Shown: piece after piece, positions 10,867 through 20,312 of the stretch
Numbering within the stretch: position 1 is the first letter of the stretch
Layout: the number at the start of each line of letters is the position of its first letter
Assembly: GCF_013283835.1 (NCBI RefSeq)
Contig: NZ_CP054052.1
Location: 434,001 to 498,000, forward strand
Source of the DNA: Poseidonibacter lekithochrous
GTDB lineage: Bacteria > Campylobacterota > Campylobacteria > Campylobacterales > Arcobacteraceae
DNA length: 64,000 nt
Reading direction: 5' to 3'
The notes under the pieces: model-generated
Database searches by the model: none
Told to the model about the DNA's origin: nothing
The model's input: the letters and a program-made list of their open reading frames with translations, nothing else
Made by a program: the position numbers and the translations under genes

Positions 10867-11861
10867 CTAAATTGTCCTAATAGTCTCATATCGCTTTCAA
10901 ATAAAGATCTTAAGTCTCCAATGTTATGAATTAACATTGCAAATCTCTCAACACCTAATCCAAATGCATATCCAGATTTGTTTTCGTATCCAACTGCTTT
11001 GAATACATTTTCGTCTACAACACCACAACCTAATACCTCAAGCCACCCTGTGTGTGAACATACTCTACAACCATCCCCTTTACAGAATACACATGAAATA
11101 TCTACTTCTGCTGATGGTTCTGTGAATGGGAAAAATGATGGTCTAAATCTAACATCTACATCACCAAACATATGATGTAAGAATTCAACCAATACATGTT
11201 TTAAGTTTGCAAATGAAATTTTATCTGCATCGTCAACTACTAATGCTTCAATTTGGTGGAACATTGGAGTATGAGTAATATCAAAGTCTCTTCTAAATAC
11301 TGTTCCTGGAGCAATCATTCTAATTGGCGTATCTTTATCTTGACCTAACATTGTTCTAATTTGAACTGGAGAAGTATGTGTTCTTAATAGAGTGTAATCT
11401 TTATTATAAAAAGTATCTTGCATATCTCTTGCTGGGTGATACTTTGGTAAATTTAATGCTTCAAAGTTATGGAAGTCATCTTCTACTAATGGTCCTTCTT
11501 CAACTGCAAAGTTTAAATTCTGGAAATACGTAATGATTCTATCCATTGTCTCAACTACTGGGTGAGTTGCACCACATGATAGTTCATTATTAAATCTAGT
11601 TACATCAATTTTTTCAGCTTCTAGTTTTTTGTTTAATGCTTCTTTTTCTAAAACTACTTTTTTAGTTTCAATTGCATTTGTAAGTAATGCTTTTTGCTCA
11701 TTTAAATTTTGTGCAAATGCTTTTTTTTCAGGACCTGGAATATCCTTCATTTTTGCAAACTCTGAAGTTAAAACACCTTTTTTTCCAAGAGTTTCTACTC
11801 TAAGGTTTTCTAACTCTTCAAGTGAGGCTGCGTTTTCTATCTTTTCAATCCACTCTTTCAC
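10863..11861 (-). CDS. pheS: Phenylalanyl-tRNA synthetase alpha subunit
   Basis: A protein of 332 residues. An N-terminal coiled coil (about residues 1-90) is followed by the class II core: [11 protein letters not shown], motif 2 ([21 protein letters not shown]) split across that region, and motif 3 ([19 protein letters not shown]). The start is GTG; the minus strand carries GGGAGA a few bases upstream. It is the first gene of the seven-gene leftward operon, divergent from the HIT gene. Confidence 0.95.
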   Translation of the reverse strand: MKEWIEKIENAASLEELENLRVETLGKKGVLTSEFAKMKDIPGPEKKAFAQNLNEQKALLTNAIETKKVVLEKEALNKKLEAEKIDVTRFNNELSCGATHPVVETMDRIITYFQNLNFAVEEGPLVEDDFHNFEALNLPKYHPARDMQDTFYNKDYTLLRTHTSPVQIRTMLGQDKDTPIRMIAPGTVFRRDFDITHTPMFHQIEALVVDDADKISFANLKHVLVEFLHHMFGDVDVRFRPSFFPFTEPSAEVDISCVFCKGDGCRVCSHTGWLEVLGCGVVDENVFKAVGYENKSGYAFGLGVERFAMLIHNIGDLRSLFESDMRLLGQFR

Positions 11862-11919
11862 TTAATTCTCCCGTAAGTTTTCTATAATTATTTTAGTCTC
11901 TTATTTCTATAATCTTGCG

Positions 11920-11925
11920 ATTATA
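11920..11925 (-). promoter_or_regulatory. Candidate -10 element of the pheS operon
   Basis: The minus strand reads AAGTATAATCGC, with TATAAT about 59 bases upstream of the GTG start of pheS. It lies back to back with the promoter of the HIT gene. Confidence 0.55.
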
Positions 11926-11949
11926 CTTAAAGATTTATTAGAGTTTGGT

Positions 11950-11955
11950 TATAAT
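11950..11955 (+). promoter_or_regulatory. Candidate -10 element of the HIT gene
   Basis: A perfect TATAAT in GGTTATAATATT, 29 bases upstream of the ATG at 11985, with the ribosome site AAGGAA between them. Confidence 0.6.
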
Positions 11956-11984
11956 ATTTTACTATTCAAATTCAAGGAAATAAT

Positions 11985-12350
11985 ATGGTTACAAATGATT
12001 GTATTTTTTGTAAGATTGTTAAAGGTGATATTCCTAATCAAACAGTATTAGAGGATGAAAACTTTTTAGCATTTAATGATATAAATCCAACTAGAAAAAT
12101 TCATGTATTAATTATTCCAAAAGAGCATTATGATTCTTTTGATGTAATTCCTCCAAAAATAATGGCTGGAATGACTGAGTTTATTCAAAAAGTAGCTTCT
12201 AAATTAAAAGTTAAAGAAAGTGGTTATAGATTAATTACAAATATTGGGAATCATGGGGGACAAGAAGTACCTCATTTACATTTTCATTTATTAGCTGGAG
12301 AATATGCTGGTAGATTAGTGGGTGAACAAAGAGATAAACAAGAAGTATAA
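11985..12350 (+). CDS. HIT family nucleotide-binding hydrolase
   Basis: A protein of 121 residues with the full histidine triad: DCIFCKIVKGDIPNQ at the N-terminus and EVPHLHFHLLAGE near residue 100, where the H-x-H-x-H pattern supplies the nucleophile. Such proteins hydrolyse purine nucleoside phosphoramidates or related adenylated compounds; the exact substrate cannot be told. CIFC may bind zinc. In Campylobacter a HIT gene also follows pheS. It is transcribed alone, away from pheS. Confidence 0.9.
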   Translation: MVTNDCIFCKIVKGDIPNQTVLEDENFLAFNDINPTRKIHVLIIPKEHYDSFDVIPPKIMAGMTEFIQKVASKLKVKESGYRLITNIGNHGGQEVPHLHFHLLAGEYAGRLVGEQRDKQEV

Positions 12351-12359
12351 CTTCTTGTT

Positions 12360-13301
12360 TTAATTATCATCTTGGAAAGAACCTAAAGCCATGATTTTCT
12401 CATATTTCTTTTGGTATCTTTGTGCTGGTGTCATTTGTTTTAATTCTTCTACTGAAGCTAAAAAATATTCACCTAAAGCTTTAATCGCTTCTTCTTTTTG
12501 TCTATGAGCACCAATTAAAGGCTCATTAATTACATCATCAACTAAGTTTAACTCTTTTAAGTTTTCAGCTGTAATTCTAAGTGCATTTGCAGCAGTTTCT
12601 ACTTTTGATGGATCATTCCATAAAATTGCAGAACAGCCTTCTGGAGAAATTACTGCATAAACAGAATATCTCATCATTGCTAATTTATCAGCTACGGAAA
12701 TAGCTAGTGCTCCACCTGAACCACCTTCACCAATTACAACAGATACTGTTGGAGTTGTAAGGTCTGCAAATTCAAATAAGTTTCTAGCAATTGCTTCAGA
12801 TTGATTTCTCTCTTCCGCACCAATTCCTGGATATGCACCCGGAGTGTCCACTAACATAAGAATTGGAATTTGGAATTTTTCAGCCATTTTAGCGGCTCTT
12901 AAAGCTTTTCTATAACCTTCAGGTGATGGCATACCAAAGTTTCTATGTAGTTTATCTTTAGTACCTCTACCTTTTTGTTCACCAATAACCATAACTTTTT
13001 GCTCACCAATATAACCTAGGTAACAAACAATTGCTTTATCATCTACAAAATGTCTATCTCCATGAATTTCATAAGCATCAGTTAGTAATCCATTAATATA
13101 GTCCAATGAATATGGTCTATCTGGATGCCTAGCTAATTGAAGTTTTTGATAATCACTTAAGTTTTTGAAAGTTTTTTCAACTTCTTTTTCAAGTTTTTTA
13201 TCTAAGATTTCTACTGCATGTTCATCAGCTTTTGTTTTTGCAACAATGATATCTTCTTCAATTTTTTTGATTTTTTCTTCGAATTCTAAATAAGCTGCCA
13301 A
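12360..13301 (-). CDS. accA: Acetyl-CoA carboxylase carboxyltransferase alpha subunit
   Basis: A protein of 313 residues, the family size, with the AccA core: [35 protein letters not shown], and [13 protein letters not shown]. It transfers the carboxyl group from carboxybiotin to acetyl-CoA together with AccD, which is not in the window. The start is TTG, with AAGGGAG on the minus strand about 8 bases before it. It follows fabF and is separated from it by a strong hairpin, so it may have its own promoter. Confidence 0.94.
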   Translation of the reverse strand: MAAYLEFEEKIKKIEEDIIVAKTKADEHAVEILDKKLEKEVEKTFKNLSDYQKLQLARHPDRPYSLDYINGLLTDAYEIHGDRHFVDDKAIVCYLGYIGEQKVMVIGEQKGRGTKDKLHRNFGMPSPEGYRKALRAAKMAEKFQIPILMLVDTPGAYPGIGAEERNQSEAIARNLFEFADLTTPTVSVVIGEGGSGGALAISVADKLAMMRYSVYAVISPEGCSAILWNDPSKVETAANALRITAENLKELNLVDDVINEPLIGAHRQKEEAIKALGEYFLASVEELKQMTPAQRYQKKYEKIMALGSFQDDN

Positions 13302-13320
13302 GTTATTGCTCCCTTTAAAA

Positions 13321-13350
13321 AAAAAGAGCTAGTAAATACTAGCTCTTTTT
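13321..13350. terminator. Hairpin terminator between fabF and accA
   Basis: AAAAAGAGCTAGTA at 13321-13334, a 2-base loop and TACTAGCTCTTTTT at 13337-13350 form a perfect 14-bp stem with A and T runs at its feet. It would end fabF transcription (minus) before accA, wholly or partly. Confidence 0.88.
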
Positions 13351-13376
13351 AGTAGTTAGATTGTGTGTTTTATTTA

Positions 13377-14636
13377 TTATGCTTCAAATTTTTTGAAAAT
13401 AACAGTTCCGTTTGTACCACCGAAACCAAAGTTATTACTCATAACTGTAGTTAATTCTGCTTTTCTTGATGTATTAGGAACGTAATCTAATTTACACTCT
13501 TCATCTTGATTTTCAATATTGATTGTTGGAGGAATTACACCTTCATTTAATGATTTAATTGCAAAAATTGCTTCAATAGCTCCAGCTGCACCTAAACAAT
13601 GTCCAATTTGACCTTTTGTAGATGTTACAGGAGGGCAATTTTCAGCTCCACCAAATAATTCAGCAATTGCTTTTGACTCATTTACATCACCTACTGGAGT
13701 TGAAGTACCATGAGAATTAATGTAATCAATTTTTACATCTTCACCAATGTTTGCTTTAGCCATAGCCATAGCTGCTTTCATTGATCTTAATGGACCATCC
13801 ATTACAGGAGATGTAATGTGGTTAGCATCACCAGATTCACCGAATCCAATAATTTCACAATAAATTTTTGCTCCTCTAGCTTGAGCAGATTCTAAAGTTT
13901 CAACTACAAGTGAACCAGAACCTTCACCCATTACAAAACCATCTCTATCAGTATCGAATGGTCTAGATGCTTTTTTAGGATCATCATTTCTAGTAGATAA
14001 TGCTTTCATTGCAGCAAATCCACCCATACCAGCTCCACAAATTGCAGATTCAGCACCAACAACTAAAATTCTATCAGCACCATTTGCAGCAATTGTTTTA
14101 ACGGCATCATTAATAGCATGAGTTGAAGCAGCACAAGCTGTAACATGAGATAATGATGGACCTTTTAATCCATGCTCAATTGAAATAAATCCACTTAACA
14201 TATTAACTAATGAAGAAGGAATAAAGAATGGAGAAATTCTTTTAGGACCTCTATTCTCACATACTACTGAGTTTTTTTCAATAGTACCTAATCCACCAAT
14301 TCCAGATGCTGAAATAATTCCGAATCTCTCAGATACACTATCATCTACTTTTTTATTTTCAATGCTTGTGAATCCAGAATCTCTCATTGCTTCATTAGCA
14401 GCTTTAATTCCTAATTGAATAAATCTATCTGCTTTTTTAACTTCTTTTTTTTCCATTACAGTAGTTGGATCAAAATCTTTTACTTCTCCTGCAATTTTTA
14501 CAGGAAACTCACTAATATCAAATAGTGTAATAGTGTCAATTCCACATTCACCTGCAACAGCAGCGTTGAATGAGTCTTCTACATTGTGTCCAATAGAATT
14601 AACAGTACCTAATCCAGTTACAACAACTCTTTTCAT
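13377..14636 (-). CDS. fabF: Beta-ketoacyl-ACP synthase II
   Basis: A protein of 419 residues with the thiolase-fold condensing-enzyme triad: Cys168 in VTACAASTHA, a His in INSHGTSTPVGD (near residue 310) and a His in KGQIGHCLGAAGA (near 347), plus the C-terminal NNFGFGGTNG loop. It elongates acyl-ACP with malonyl-ACP. It belongs to a fabG-acpP-fabF-accA series on the minus strand. Confidence 0.96.
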   Translation of the reverse strand: MKRVVVTGLGTVNSIGHNVEDSFNAAVAGECGIDTITLFDISEFPVKIAGEVKDFDPTTVMEKKEVKKADRFIQLGIKAANEAMRDSGFTSIENKKVDDSVSERFGIISASGIGGLGTIEKNSVVCENRGPKRISPFFIPSSLVNMLSGFISIEHGLKGPSLSHVTACAASTHAINDAVKTIAANGADRILVVGAESAICGAGMGGFAAMKALSTRNDDPKKASRPFDTDRDGFVMGEGSGSLVVETLESAQARGAKIYCEIIGFGESGDANHITSPVMDGPLRSMKAAMAMAKANIGEDVKIDYINSHGTSTPVGDVNESKAIAELFGGAENCPPVTSTKGQIGHCLGAAGAIEAIFAIKSLNEGVIPPTINIENQDEECKLDYVPNTSRKAELTTVMSNNFGFGGTNGTVIFKKFEA

Positions 14637-14726
14637 TAAATATGCTCCGTATATATATTATTTAAATTATTCAATTTTTTATAATATTAAAAAACTCAAT
14701 ATCTTAAATTAAATTGATTTATTTGT

Positions 14727-14759
14727 AAAATAGAAAGACTATTTCTAGCCTTCTATTTT
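14727..14759 (-). terminator. Hairpin after acpP
   Basis: The plus strand AAAATAGAA at 14727 and TTCTATTTT ending at 14759 form a stem, with the imperfect top AGACTATTTCTAGCCT. The minus-strand copy ends in TTTT, so it may partly terminate acpP transcripts, which would allow more acpP than fabF message. Confidence 0.6.
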
Positions 14760-14771
14760 AAAGCGTATAAA

Positions 14772-15002
14772 TTACGCGTTATCTTCGATGTACTTGATAG
14801 CATCTTGAACAGTTAAAATACCTTCTGCATCTTCATCAGGGATCTCAATGTCAAATTTTTCTTCTAATGCCATAACTAATTCTACAACGTCTAAAGAATC
14901 TGCACCTAAATCTTCGATGAATTTTGAATCCTCTTTAACTTCAGCTGCGTCACAATCTAATTGTTCTACTACTACTTCTTTTACATCATCTAATAATGCC
15001 AT
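14772..15002 (-). CDS. acpP: Acyl carrier protein
   Basis: A protein of 76 residues, very acidic, with the motif [17 protein letters not shown], in which Ser36 receives the phosphopantetheine arm. It carries growing acyl chains between the Fab enzymes. It lies between fabG and fabF with its own promoter-like sequence upstream and a hairpin downstream. Confidence 0.97.
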   Translation of the reverse strand: MALLDDVKEVVVEQLDCDAAEVKEDSKFIEDLGADSLDVVELVMALEEKFDIEIPDEDAEGILTVQDAIKYIEDNA

Positions 15003-15032
15003 ATTTATTTCCTTTTATAAAATTATCATCGT

Positions 15033-15038
15033 ATTATA
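15033..15038 (-). promoter_or_regulatory. Candidate -10 element for acpP
   Basis: The minus strand reads TATAAT (in GTTATAATACGATG), 31 bases upstream of the acpP ATG, within the 94-base gap after fabG. Confidence 0.5.
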
Positions 15039-15096
15039 ACAAAAAAGATTTTAAAAAGCCTTTTAAATTATAAAATTTATCTACACGTTTTATTTA

Positions 15097-15840
15097 TTAA
15101 ACGTATAAACCACCATTAACTTTTAAAATTTCACCTGTAATATAAGATGAATGATCACTTAATAAAAATGCAACTGCATCTGCAATTTCTTTTGGTTGAC
15201 CAAATCTTGATAAAGGAATATTTTTAATATATTCATCTTTAACTTCATCTTTTAATTCGTGAGTCATATCAGTTTGAATAAATCCAGGAGTTACTGCGTT
15301 GTATCTAATACCTCTTGCAGCAGCTTCTTTTGCGAATGATTTAGTCATAGCATTTACTCCACCTTTTGATGCAGCATAATTAGTTTGACCAGCATTACCC
15401 ATTTCTCCAACAATTGAAGAAATATTTACAATAGAACCGAATCTTTTTTTACCCATTACTTTTAATGAAGCTTTACACCCAATAAATGTAGATGTTAAGT
15501 TCGCAGAAATTACATCATTGAAGTCATCAACGCTCATTCTTAATGCTAATTTATCTTTTGTGATACCAGCATTATTAACTAAATAAGATAATGCACCATC
15601 AGCATCAACAATAGTTTTAATTGCAGCTGTAAACTCTTCTTCAGAAGTTACATCAGCTTTAACTATTGCAGCTTTTCCACCAGCAGCTTCAATTTCTGCT
15701 TGTACAGCTTCGGCAGCTTCAGCACCGCTTCTGTAGTTAATCCAAACTTTTAAACCGAAACTAGCTAAAGTTTTTGCAATTTCTGCACCAATACCTCTAC
15801 TAGCACCAGTTACTAATACATTTGAACCTGTAAAATTCAT
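15097..15840 (-). CDS. fabG: 3-oxoacyl-ACP reductase
   Basis: A protein of 247 residues, a classical short-chain dehydrogenase. The NADP loop is TGASRGIGAEIAKT (about residues 11-24), NNAG is at 89-92, the catalytic Ser is in NISS (141/142), and Tyr155/Lys159 form YxxxK in NYAASKGG. It reduces beta-ketoacyl-ACP in fatty-acid elongation. Its place upstream of acpP and fabF supports FabG over other SDR enzymes. Confidence 0.95.
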   Translation of the reverse strand: MNFTGSNVLVTGASRGIGAEIAKTLASFGLKVWINYRSGAEAAEAVQAEIEAAGGKAAIVKADVTSEEEFTAAIKTIVDADGALSYLVNNAGITKDKLALRMSVDDFNDVISANLTSTFIGCKASLKVMGKKRFGSIVNISSIVGEMGNAGQTNYAASKGGVNAMTKSFAKEAAARGIRYNAVTPGFIQTDMTHELKDEVKDEYIKNIPLSRFGQPKEIADAVAFLLSDHSSYITGEILKVNGGLYV

Positions 15841-15882
15841 TTTATTCCTTTATAAATTACGTTAATTTTTTAAATTTGCAGT

Positions 15883-15888
15883 ATTATA
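15883..15888 (-). promoter_or_regulatory. Candidate -10 element for fabG
   Basis: The minus strand reads GAGATATAATACTG, with TATAAT 43 bases upstream of the fabG ATG. It is probably the head promoter of the fatty-acid gene series. Confidence 0.5.
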
Positions 15889-15926
15889 TCTCATTTTTAT
15901 ATAATAAAACGATTTATATGTGACTT

Positions 15927-16691
15927 TTAAACACCTCTTTTATTATTCCAAACCCTTATATGTAGTCTGTCACAATATTTATATCCATTTTCAATTGCCA
16001 TATTTATTACTGATTCACAATTATTTGTAATTGCATCAGAATCGTCACCCATAGGCATTAAATAAATTTCACATTTTGGAATATTTTCTAAAATAGTTTT
16101 TATTTCTTCTTTAGCTTTTTGTAAAAAATCTTTGTTAATTACAAATTTCAAATAAGAATCTTGAGTATTTTCTAATATTGTTGTTAGTGTTAAATAGTTG
16201 ATTCTCTTTTTTAAAGGCTCTAGGGAATTACTTAGTTTTACACTCATTGAAAATAGTATCTTTTTTTGATATTCATGTTCAATATTTAGATTTAATGATG
16301 CATTTGTTTCAATAGTAACTTTATGCCCATTATCGATGTAGTGTTTAAGTAGTTTTTGAAACTCTTCTTTATTCCAATATAATAGTGGTTCCCCACCTGT
16401 GATTACAATATCAATTTTATAATCATAATTGTTTTTTGAAATTAATTTATCAACTTCCTCAACTATACTATTATATGATTTGTATTTAGTCCATGTGTCT
16501 TTGAAAGCTGTATCCACTGCATAATATGTATCACAAGCACATTTTTTAATACCACTTGGAGTTTCATATTCTACATTAAAACCTTCACACTTAAAGTTGC
16601 ATTTCCCAAATCTAATAAATATAGAAGGTGATCCAACTAATTTTCCTTCACCTTGAATAGTTGGACCGAAGATCTCATTTATCTCAAGCAT
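15927..16691 (-). CDS. queE: 7-carboxy-7-deazaguanine synthase (radical SAM)
   Basis: A protein of 254 residues. The N-terminus EIFGPTIQGEGKLVGSPSIFIRFG is followed by a cysteine region with Cys31 and Cys35 (GKCNFKCEGF), then Cys51 and Cys53 (KKCACDT). The SAM-binding glycine motif is VITGGEPLLYW. It converts carboxytetrahydropterin to 7-carboxy-7-deazaguanine for queuosine. Standard QueE has CxxxCxxC; here the last ligand is displaced by an insertion, a variation known in some QueE branches. It overlaps queD by 8 bases and is last in the operon. Confidence 0.9.
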   Translation of the reverse strand: MLEINEIFGPTIQGEGKLVGSPSIFIRFGKCNFKCEGFNVEYETPSGIKKCACDTYYAVDTAFKDTWTKYKSYNSIVEEVDKLISKNNYDYKIDIVITGGEPLLYWNKEEFQKLLKHYIDNGHKVTIETNASLNLNIEHEYQKKILFSMSVKLSNSLEPLKKRINYLTLTTILENTQDSYLKFVINKDFLQKAKEEIKTILENIPKCEIYLMPMGDDSDAITNNCESVINMAIENGYKYCDRLHIRVWNNKRGV

Positions 16692-17217
16692 AAAAAGTAC
16701 TTTTACTTTTCGGTGTTTCTAAAAACTCTATATGTGATACTTTAACACCTAATTTATCCATTTTCTTTTGAACAATTTTTAAAAACCATGCTGAAAGGTT
16801 TTCACTAGTTGGTACAAAATCTACAATTACATAACCTTCATATAATTCAATCATATGAGTTTCATCATCTTTGAATTTTGTCAAATCAACTATAGAGTGA
16901 CCTTCGGGGAATTTAATAAGTTCCTCTTTTTTTACATTTGGAATTAATGTATGAAATAGGGGGTCATTAATATCAAGTACAAATTTGTGATCTAATACAT
17001 CATCTAAAAAAAGTTTAAACCAATTTAGATGTTTAAAATCTGTAACCATTCCATCTTTTAACTCGGCCGCTTCTAAATAAACTAAAATTTTACCTTGGTG
17101 TCCATGCAAATGTCTACATTTTAAACAAGGATCTAACGAAAATTCAGTATTTAAAGTTTGTGACCAAACTCTATGTCCATAACAAAAATCAAACTCTTTT
17201 GAAATTTTCCAATGCAT
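16684..17217 (-). CDS. queD: 6-carboxy-5,6,7,8-tetrahydropterin synthase
   Basis: A protein of 177 residues, larger than the 120-residue E. coli form. Zinc-binding histidines are in CYGHRVW near the N-terminus and HLHGHQGK (about residues 37-44), the catalytic-cysteine region is CLKCRHLHGH, and the DFKHLNWF helix follows. It converts dihydroneopterin triphosphate to carboxytetrahydropterin, the substrate of QueE. It lies 1 base after queC and overlaps queE, so the three Que enzymes are made from one message. Confidence 0.9.
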   Translation of the reverse strand: MHWKISKEFDFCYGHRVWSQTLNTEFSLDPCLKCRHLHGHQGKILVYLEAAELKDGMVTDFKHLNWFKLFLDDVLDHKFVLDINDPLFHTLIPNVKKEELIKFPEGHSIVDLTKFKDDETHMIELYEGYVIVDFVPTSENLSAWFLKIVQKKMDKLGVKVSHIEFLETPKSKSTFYA

Positions 17218-17218
17218 A

Positions 17219-17899
17219 TTAAGCCTTATAAGGAATTGGATCAGTTGTATTAGCTAATTTAAAACCATTTAATCTTAATCTACAAGAGTCACATACTCCA
17301 CAAGCTTCATCTTCTTCTTTATAACAAGACCAAGTATGTTTTAATGGAACATTTAATTCTAATGCTTTAGTAACAATTTGTGATTTAGTTAAATGAACTA
17401 ATGGTGTTTTAATCTCAATGTTTGTTGATTCTTTTGTACCTTGATTAATTGCTTTTGTAATATCTGAAATAAATTCATCTGTACAATCAGGATATCCAGA
17501 AGAGTCTTCTTGAACAACACCTATATACATAGCTTCAGCTTTTTCTTTTTCAGCAATTGCAGCTGTAATTGAAAGAAAAATACCATTTCTAAATGGTACA
17601 TAAGTTACTGGAACACCTTCTTCAACTCCATCAACTGGAATATCAATACTAGCATCAGTTAATGCGCTTGCACCAATTTGTGTGAAGAATGGAATATCAA
17701 TTTCATATTTTTCACTAATTTTTAAATCTTCACAAATATTTCTGAATGCTTGTAATTCTCTTTTTTCAGTTCTTTGTCCATAATTAAAATGAACAGCGAT
17801 AATTTCATATCCATCATTTTTTGCAATATACGAAGCTAAAGTGGAATCCATTCCACCACTTAGAATACATATTGCTTTTCTAGTTGGTATGTTACTCAT
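17219..17899 (-). CDS. queC: 7-cyano-7-deazaguanine synthase
   Basis: A protein of 226 residues with the PP-loop ATP motif LSGGMDSTLAS (residues 13-23) and a C-terminal zinc site CYKEEDEACGVCDSC. It makes preQ0 from carboxydeazaguanine with ATP and ammonia. The start overlaps the moeA stop in ATGAGTAA. Together with queD and queE it covers preQ0 synthesis after GTP cyclohydrolase, which is not in the window. Confidence 0.95.
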   Translation of the reverse strand: MSNIPTRKAICILSGGMDSTLASYIAKNDGYEIIAVHFNYGQRTEKRELQAFRNICEDLKISEKYEIDIPFFTQIGASALTDASIDIPVDGVEEGVPVTYVPFRNGIFLSITAAIAEKEKAEAMYIGVVQEDSSGYPDCTDEFISDITKAINQGTKESTNIEIKTPLVHLTKSQIVTKALELNVPLKHTWSCYKEEDEACGVCDSCRLRLNGFKLANTTDPIPYKA

Positions 17900-19115
17900 A
17901 TGTTAAAAAGTCCTTTTTCTTTTCTGTAAAGAATTTCCAATCTATTGGTAAAATTTTAACTAAGGCATCTTTTTGTAGTTTTTCTACATTTTCATCTAAA
18001 ATAATCATTGAGTTACAAGAAGAAAGTACAGATACCATTCCTGGACTTCTTTTTTGTGCTACTTCAAATTTAGCTCCATCAAAGTTACCTGGAATTATTG
18101 TAATTCTTCCTTTTTTATTGAATAAATCATTACTTAATTTTGTTTCAATAAAGTTATGAAAGATCTCATTTGAACCTTGCAATTTTTGAACAATGTTTTT
18201 ACCAAACATTTCAAATATAAGTGCAGAAGCCAAAGGATTTCCAGGAAGATTTAAAATGAATGTTTTTCCAATTTTTCCAAATACAGTTGGTTTTCCTGGT
18301 TTAATAATAATTCCATCAAAAATTGTTTTAAAATCAAGTTCATTAAAAGCTGCTTTTGTAAAATCAGCATCTCCTACAGAAACTCCTCCTGATGTAATAA
18401 TTAAATCAGCATTCAAAGAGTTTTGTATTAATTCTTTAATTGATTCAATAGTATCTTTTGCCTGACCAATAAATGTTACTTCACAACCAAGCTCTTGAGC
18501 TCTTGAAATGAAAGTAGGGGTATTTGAATTATAAATTTGATGAGCTTGTGCTTTTTCATAGTGAAGTTTTAATTCTTCACCACTTGCAAAAACTACAATT
18601 TTTGGTTTTTTATAAACTTTAATATGTGAGATACCTTGAGAAGCTAATAAAGTTACTTTTGAAAAGTTAACTAAATCGCCTTTGTTAAGTAATAATTCGT
18701 TTTTTTTAATATCTTCACCAATAAATCTAATATGTTGAAATTCTTTTACGTTTTTTATAATTTTTATTTTATTATCATTAAGTTTTTCAGTATCTTCTTT
18801 TGGAATAATTGCTGTTGCATTTTCAGGTACTCTAGCACCCGTCATGATTTTAATACAAGTATTTGTTTTTATTAAATTTGTATTATCATCACCTGCAAAA
18901 ATAGTATCTATAACTTCTAATTCTTCATCTTTATTTTCATGAATAATTGCATAACCATCCATTGCTGAATTGTTAAATCGTGGAAGTTCGCTCGTAGCGT
19001 ATAATGCCGATGCACTTACCCTGTTTTGAGCATTTTCAATAGGGATTATTTCGAAATCTAATTGATGTGTAATATTCGAAATTTCTTCAAATACTTTCTC
19101 TACACTAATAGCCAT
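17892..19115 (-). CDS. moeA: Molybdopterin molybdenumtransferase
   Basis: A protein of 407 residues with MoeA signatures: NSAMDGYAI near residue 50, KIMTGARVPENATAIIPKED, SGGVSVGDADF, and the loop LPGNPLASALIFEMF. It inserts molybdate into adenylated molybdopterin. It is the first gene of a moeA-queC-queD-queE operon; the shared promoter does not by itself imply a shared function. Confidence 0.93.
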   Translation of the reverse strand: MAISVEKVFEEISNITHQLDFEIIPIENAQNRVSASALYATSELPRFNNSAMDGYAIIHENKDEELEVIDTIFAGDDNTNLIKTNTCIKIMTGARVPENATAIIPKEDTEKLNDNKIKIIKNVKEFQHIRFIGEDIKKNELLLNKGDLVNFSKVTLLASQGISHIKVYKKPKIVVFASGEELKLHYEKAQAHQIYNSNTPTFISRAQELGCEVTFIGQAKDTIESIKELIQNSLNADLIITSGGVSVGDADFTKAAFNELDFKTIFDGIIIKPGKPTVFGKIGKTFILNLPGNPLASALIFEMFGKNIVQKLQGSNEIFHNFIETKLSNDLFNKKGRITIIPGNFDGAKFEVAQKRSPGMVSVLSSCNSMIILDENVEKLQKDALVKILPIDWKFFTEKKKDFLTYE

Positions 19116-19161
19116 TATTATTCCTTTGTATAATTAAAATAAAAACTTATGACAAGTTAGA

Positions 19162-19167
19162 TATAAT
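19162..19167 (+). promoter_or_regulatory. Candidate -10 element for 19199-20277
   Basis: TATAAT in TTAGATATAATAGCG lies 31 bases upstream of the ATG at 19199, with the ribosome site AAGAGAG between them. It probably serves the small membrane protein and rsmE. Confidence 0.6.
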
Positions 19168-19198
19168 AGCGAAATTTTTTAAAAGAGAGATAAACAAA

Positions 19199-19603
19199 AT
19201 GGAATTAATGCAAAGCGCAATTGATACACACGTATATGTAATTTATTTTTTTCTAGCAATTATGTTATTTAATTTATATTCAGTTACAACACAAAAGGAT
19301 TTTTTAAAATTAGCTAAAAGACTAAAATTTCAAACTCCTTTATACCACCTGACTAATGCCATTGTTATTTACACTGGTACTATTGTTGCTTTTTATGCTA
19401 AAACTTTTTCTATTACTATTGCATTGATGATTCCTGCATCAATTTTCTTACTAGTAATCGAAATTAAAAGATATAAAAAGATGAGAGTTATTAAACTTGC
19501 AGATAAACAACTTCAAGATGAGTTTTATGCATATGCTAAAAAAATATATACGATTGAAATTATGGTAATTGTTTCAATTTATATTATTAGCAAAGTATTT
19601 TAA
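19199..19603 (+). CDS. Small integral membrane protein of unknown function
   Basis: A protein of 134 residues that I do not recognise. It has about four hydrophobic segments, near residues 12-28, 50-68, 74-92 and 117-134, separated by short lysine-rich loops such as KRYKKMR. No catalytic motif is visible. It is transcribed with rsmE, which begins 2 bases after its stop, but that pairing gives no clear functional clue. Confidence 0.75.
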   Translation: MELMQSAIDTHVYVIYFFLAIMLFNLYSVTTQKDFLKLAKRLKFQTPLYHLTNAIVIYTGTIVAFYAKTFSITIALMIPASIFLLVIEIKRYKKMRVIKLADKQLQDEFYAYAKKIYTIEIMVIVSIYIISKVF

Positions 19604-19605
19604 TT

Positions 19606-20277
19606 ATGCAATTTTCTTTTCATGATTCATGTGGAAATGATAATCTTACTATTAATGATGATGTATATAAATATTTAATTAAAGCTAGAAGACATAAAGT
19701 AGACGATGAGATTTATTTTAGAAATTTAAAAGATGATTATATCTATCTTTATAAAGTAGATTCAATTTCTAGAAAAGATGCTTTTTTGTCTTTAATTTCA
19801 AAAGAAGAGAAAATTATAAAAAATAAAACTAATTTACATATTGGTTGGTGTTTAGTAGATCCTAAAACTGTGGAGAAGTATATAGCTTCTTTAAACGAAT
19901 TAGGAGTAGATAAAATCACTTTTATTTTTTGTGAATATTCTCAAAATAATTTCAAAATAAATATTGAAAAATTAAATAGAATTTTAATAAATTCTTCTTC
20001 TCAATGTGGTAGATCTAATATTATAAAACTTGAAACTAGTGATAGTTTAAGTGACTTTGTTCAAAAGAATGAAGATGTTTATTTTCTTGATTTCTCAGAT
20101 ACAAATATTGAAGATAAAAAAAGTGATATAAAAACTTTAGTACTTGGTTGTGAAGGTGGTTTTTCTGAAGATGAAAGATTTACTTTTAATAAAGACAATA
20201 TAGTCGGATTTGATTCTTCATTAATCTTACGTAGTGAAACTGCTATTACAGCAGCAGCTTCAAAAATATTAATATAA
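19606..20277 (+). CDS. rsmE: 16S rRNA m3U1498 methyltransferase
   Basis: A protein of 223 residues with the RsmE layout: an N-terminal PUA-like domain (HKVDDEIYFRNLKDD) and a C-terminal SPOUT knot with VLGCEGGFSEDE (about residues 182-193) and the closing LRSETAITAAASKIL. It methylates U1498 of 16S rRNA. It ends in a terminator shared with the convergent cytochrome gene. Confidence 0.9.
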   Translation: MQFSFHDSCGNDNLTINDDVYKYLIKARRHKVDDEIYFRNLKDDYIYLYKVDSISRKDAFLSLISKEEKIIKNKTNLHIGWCLVDPKTVEKYIASLNELGVDKITFIFCEYSQNNFKINIEKLNRILINSSSQCGRSNIIKLETSDSLSDFVQKNEDVYFLDFSDTNIEDKKSDIKTLVLGCEGGFSEDERFTFNKDNIVGFDSSLILRSETAITAAASKILI

Positions 20278-20303
20278 AAAGAAAAGTTTAACCTTTTCTT
20301 TTT
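20276..20303. terminator. Bidirectional terminator between rsmE and cytochrome gene
   Basis: AAAAAGAAAAG at 20276-20286, a 6-base loop and CTTTTCTTTTT at 20293-20303 form an 11-bp stem placed directly between convergent stop codons. Confidence 0.8.
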
Positions 20304-20312
20304 ATTTATTTC

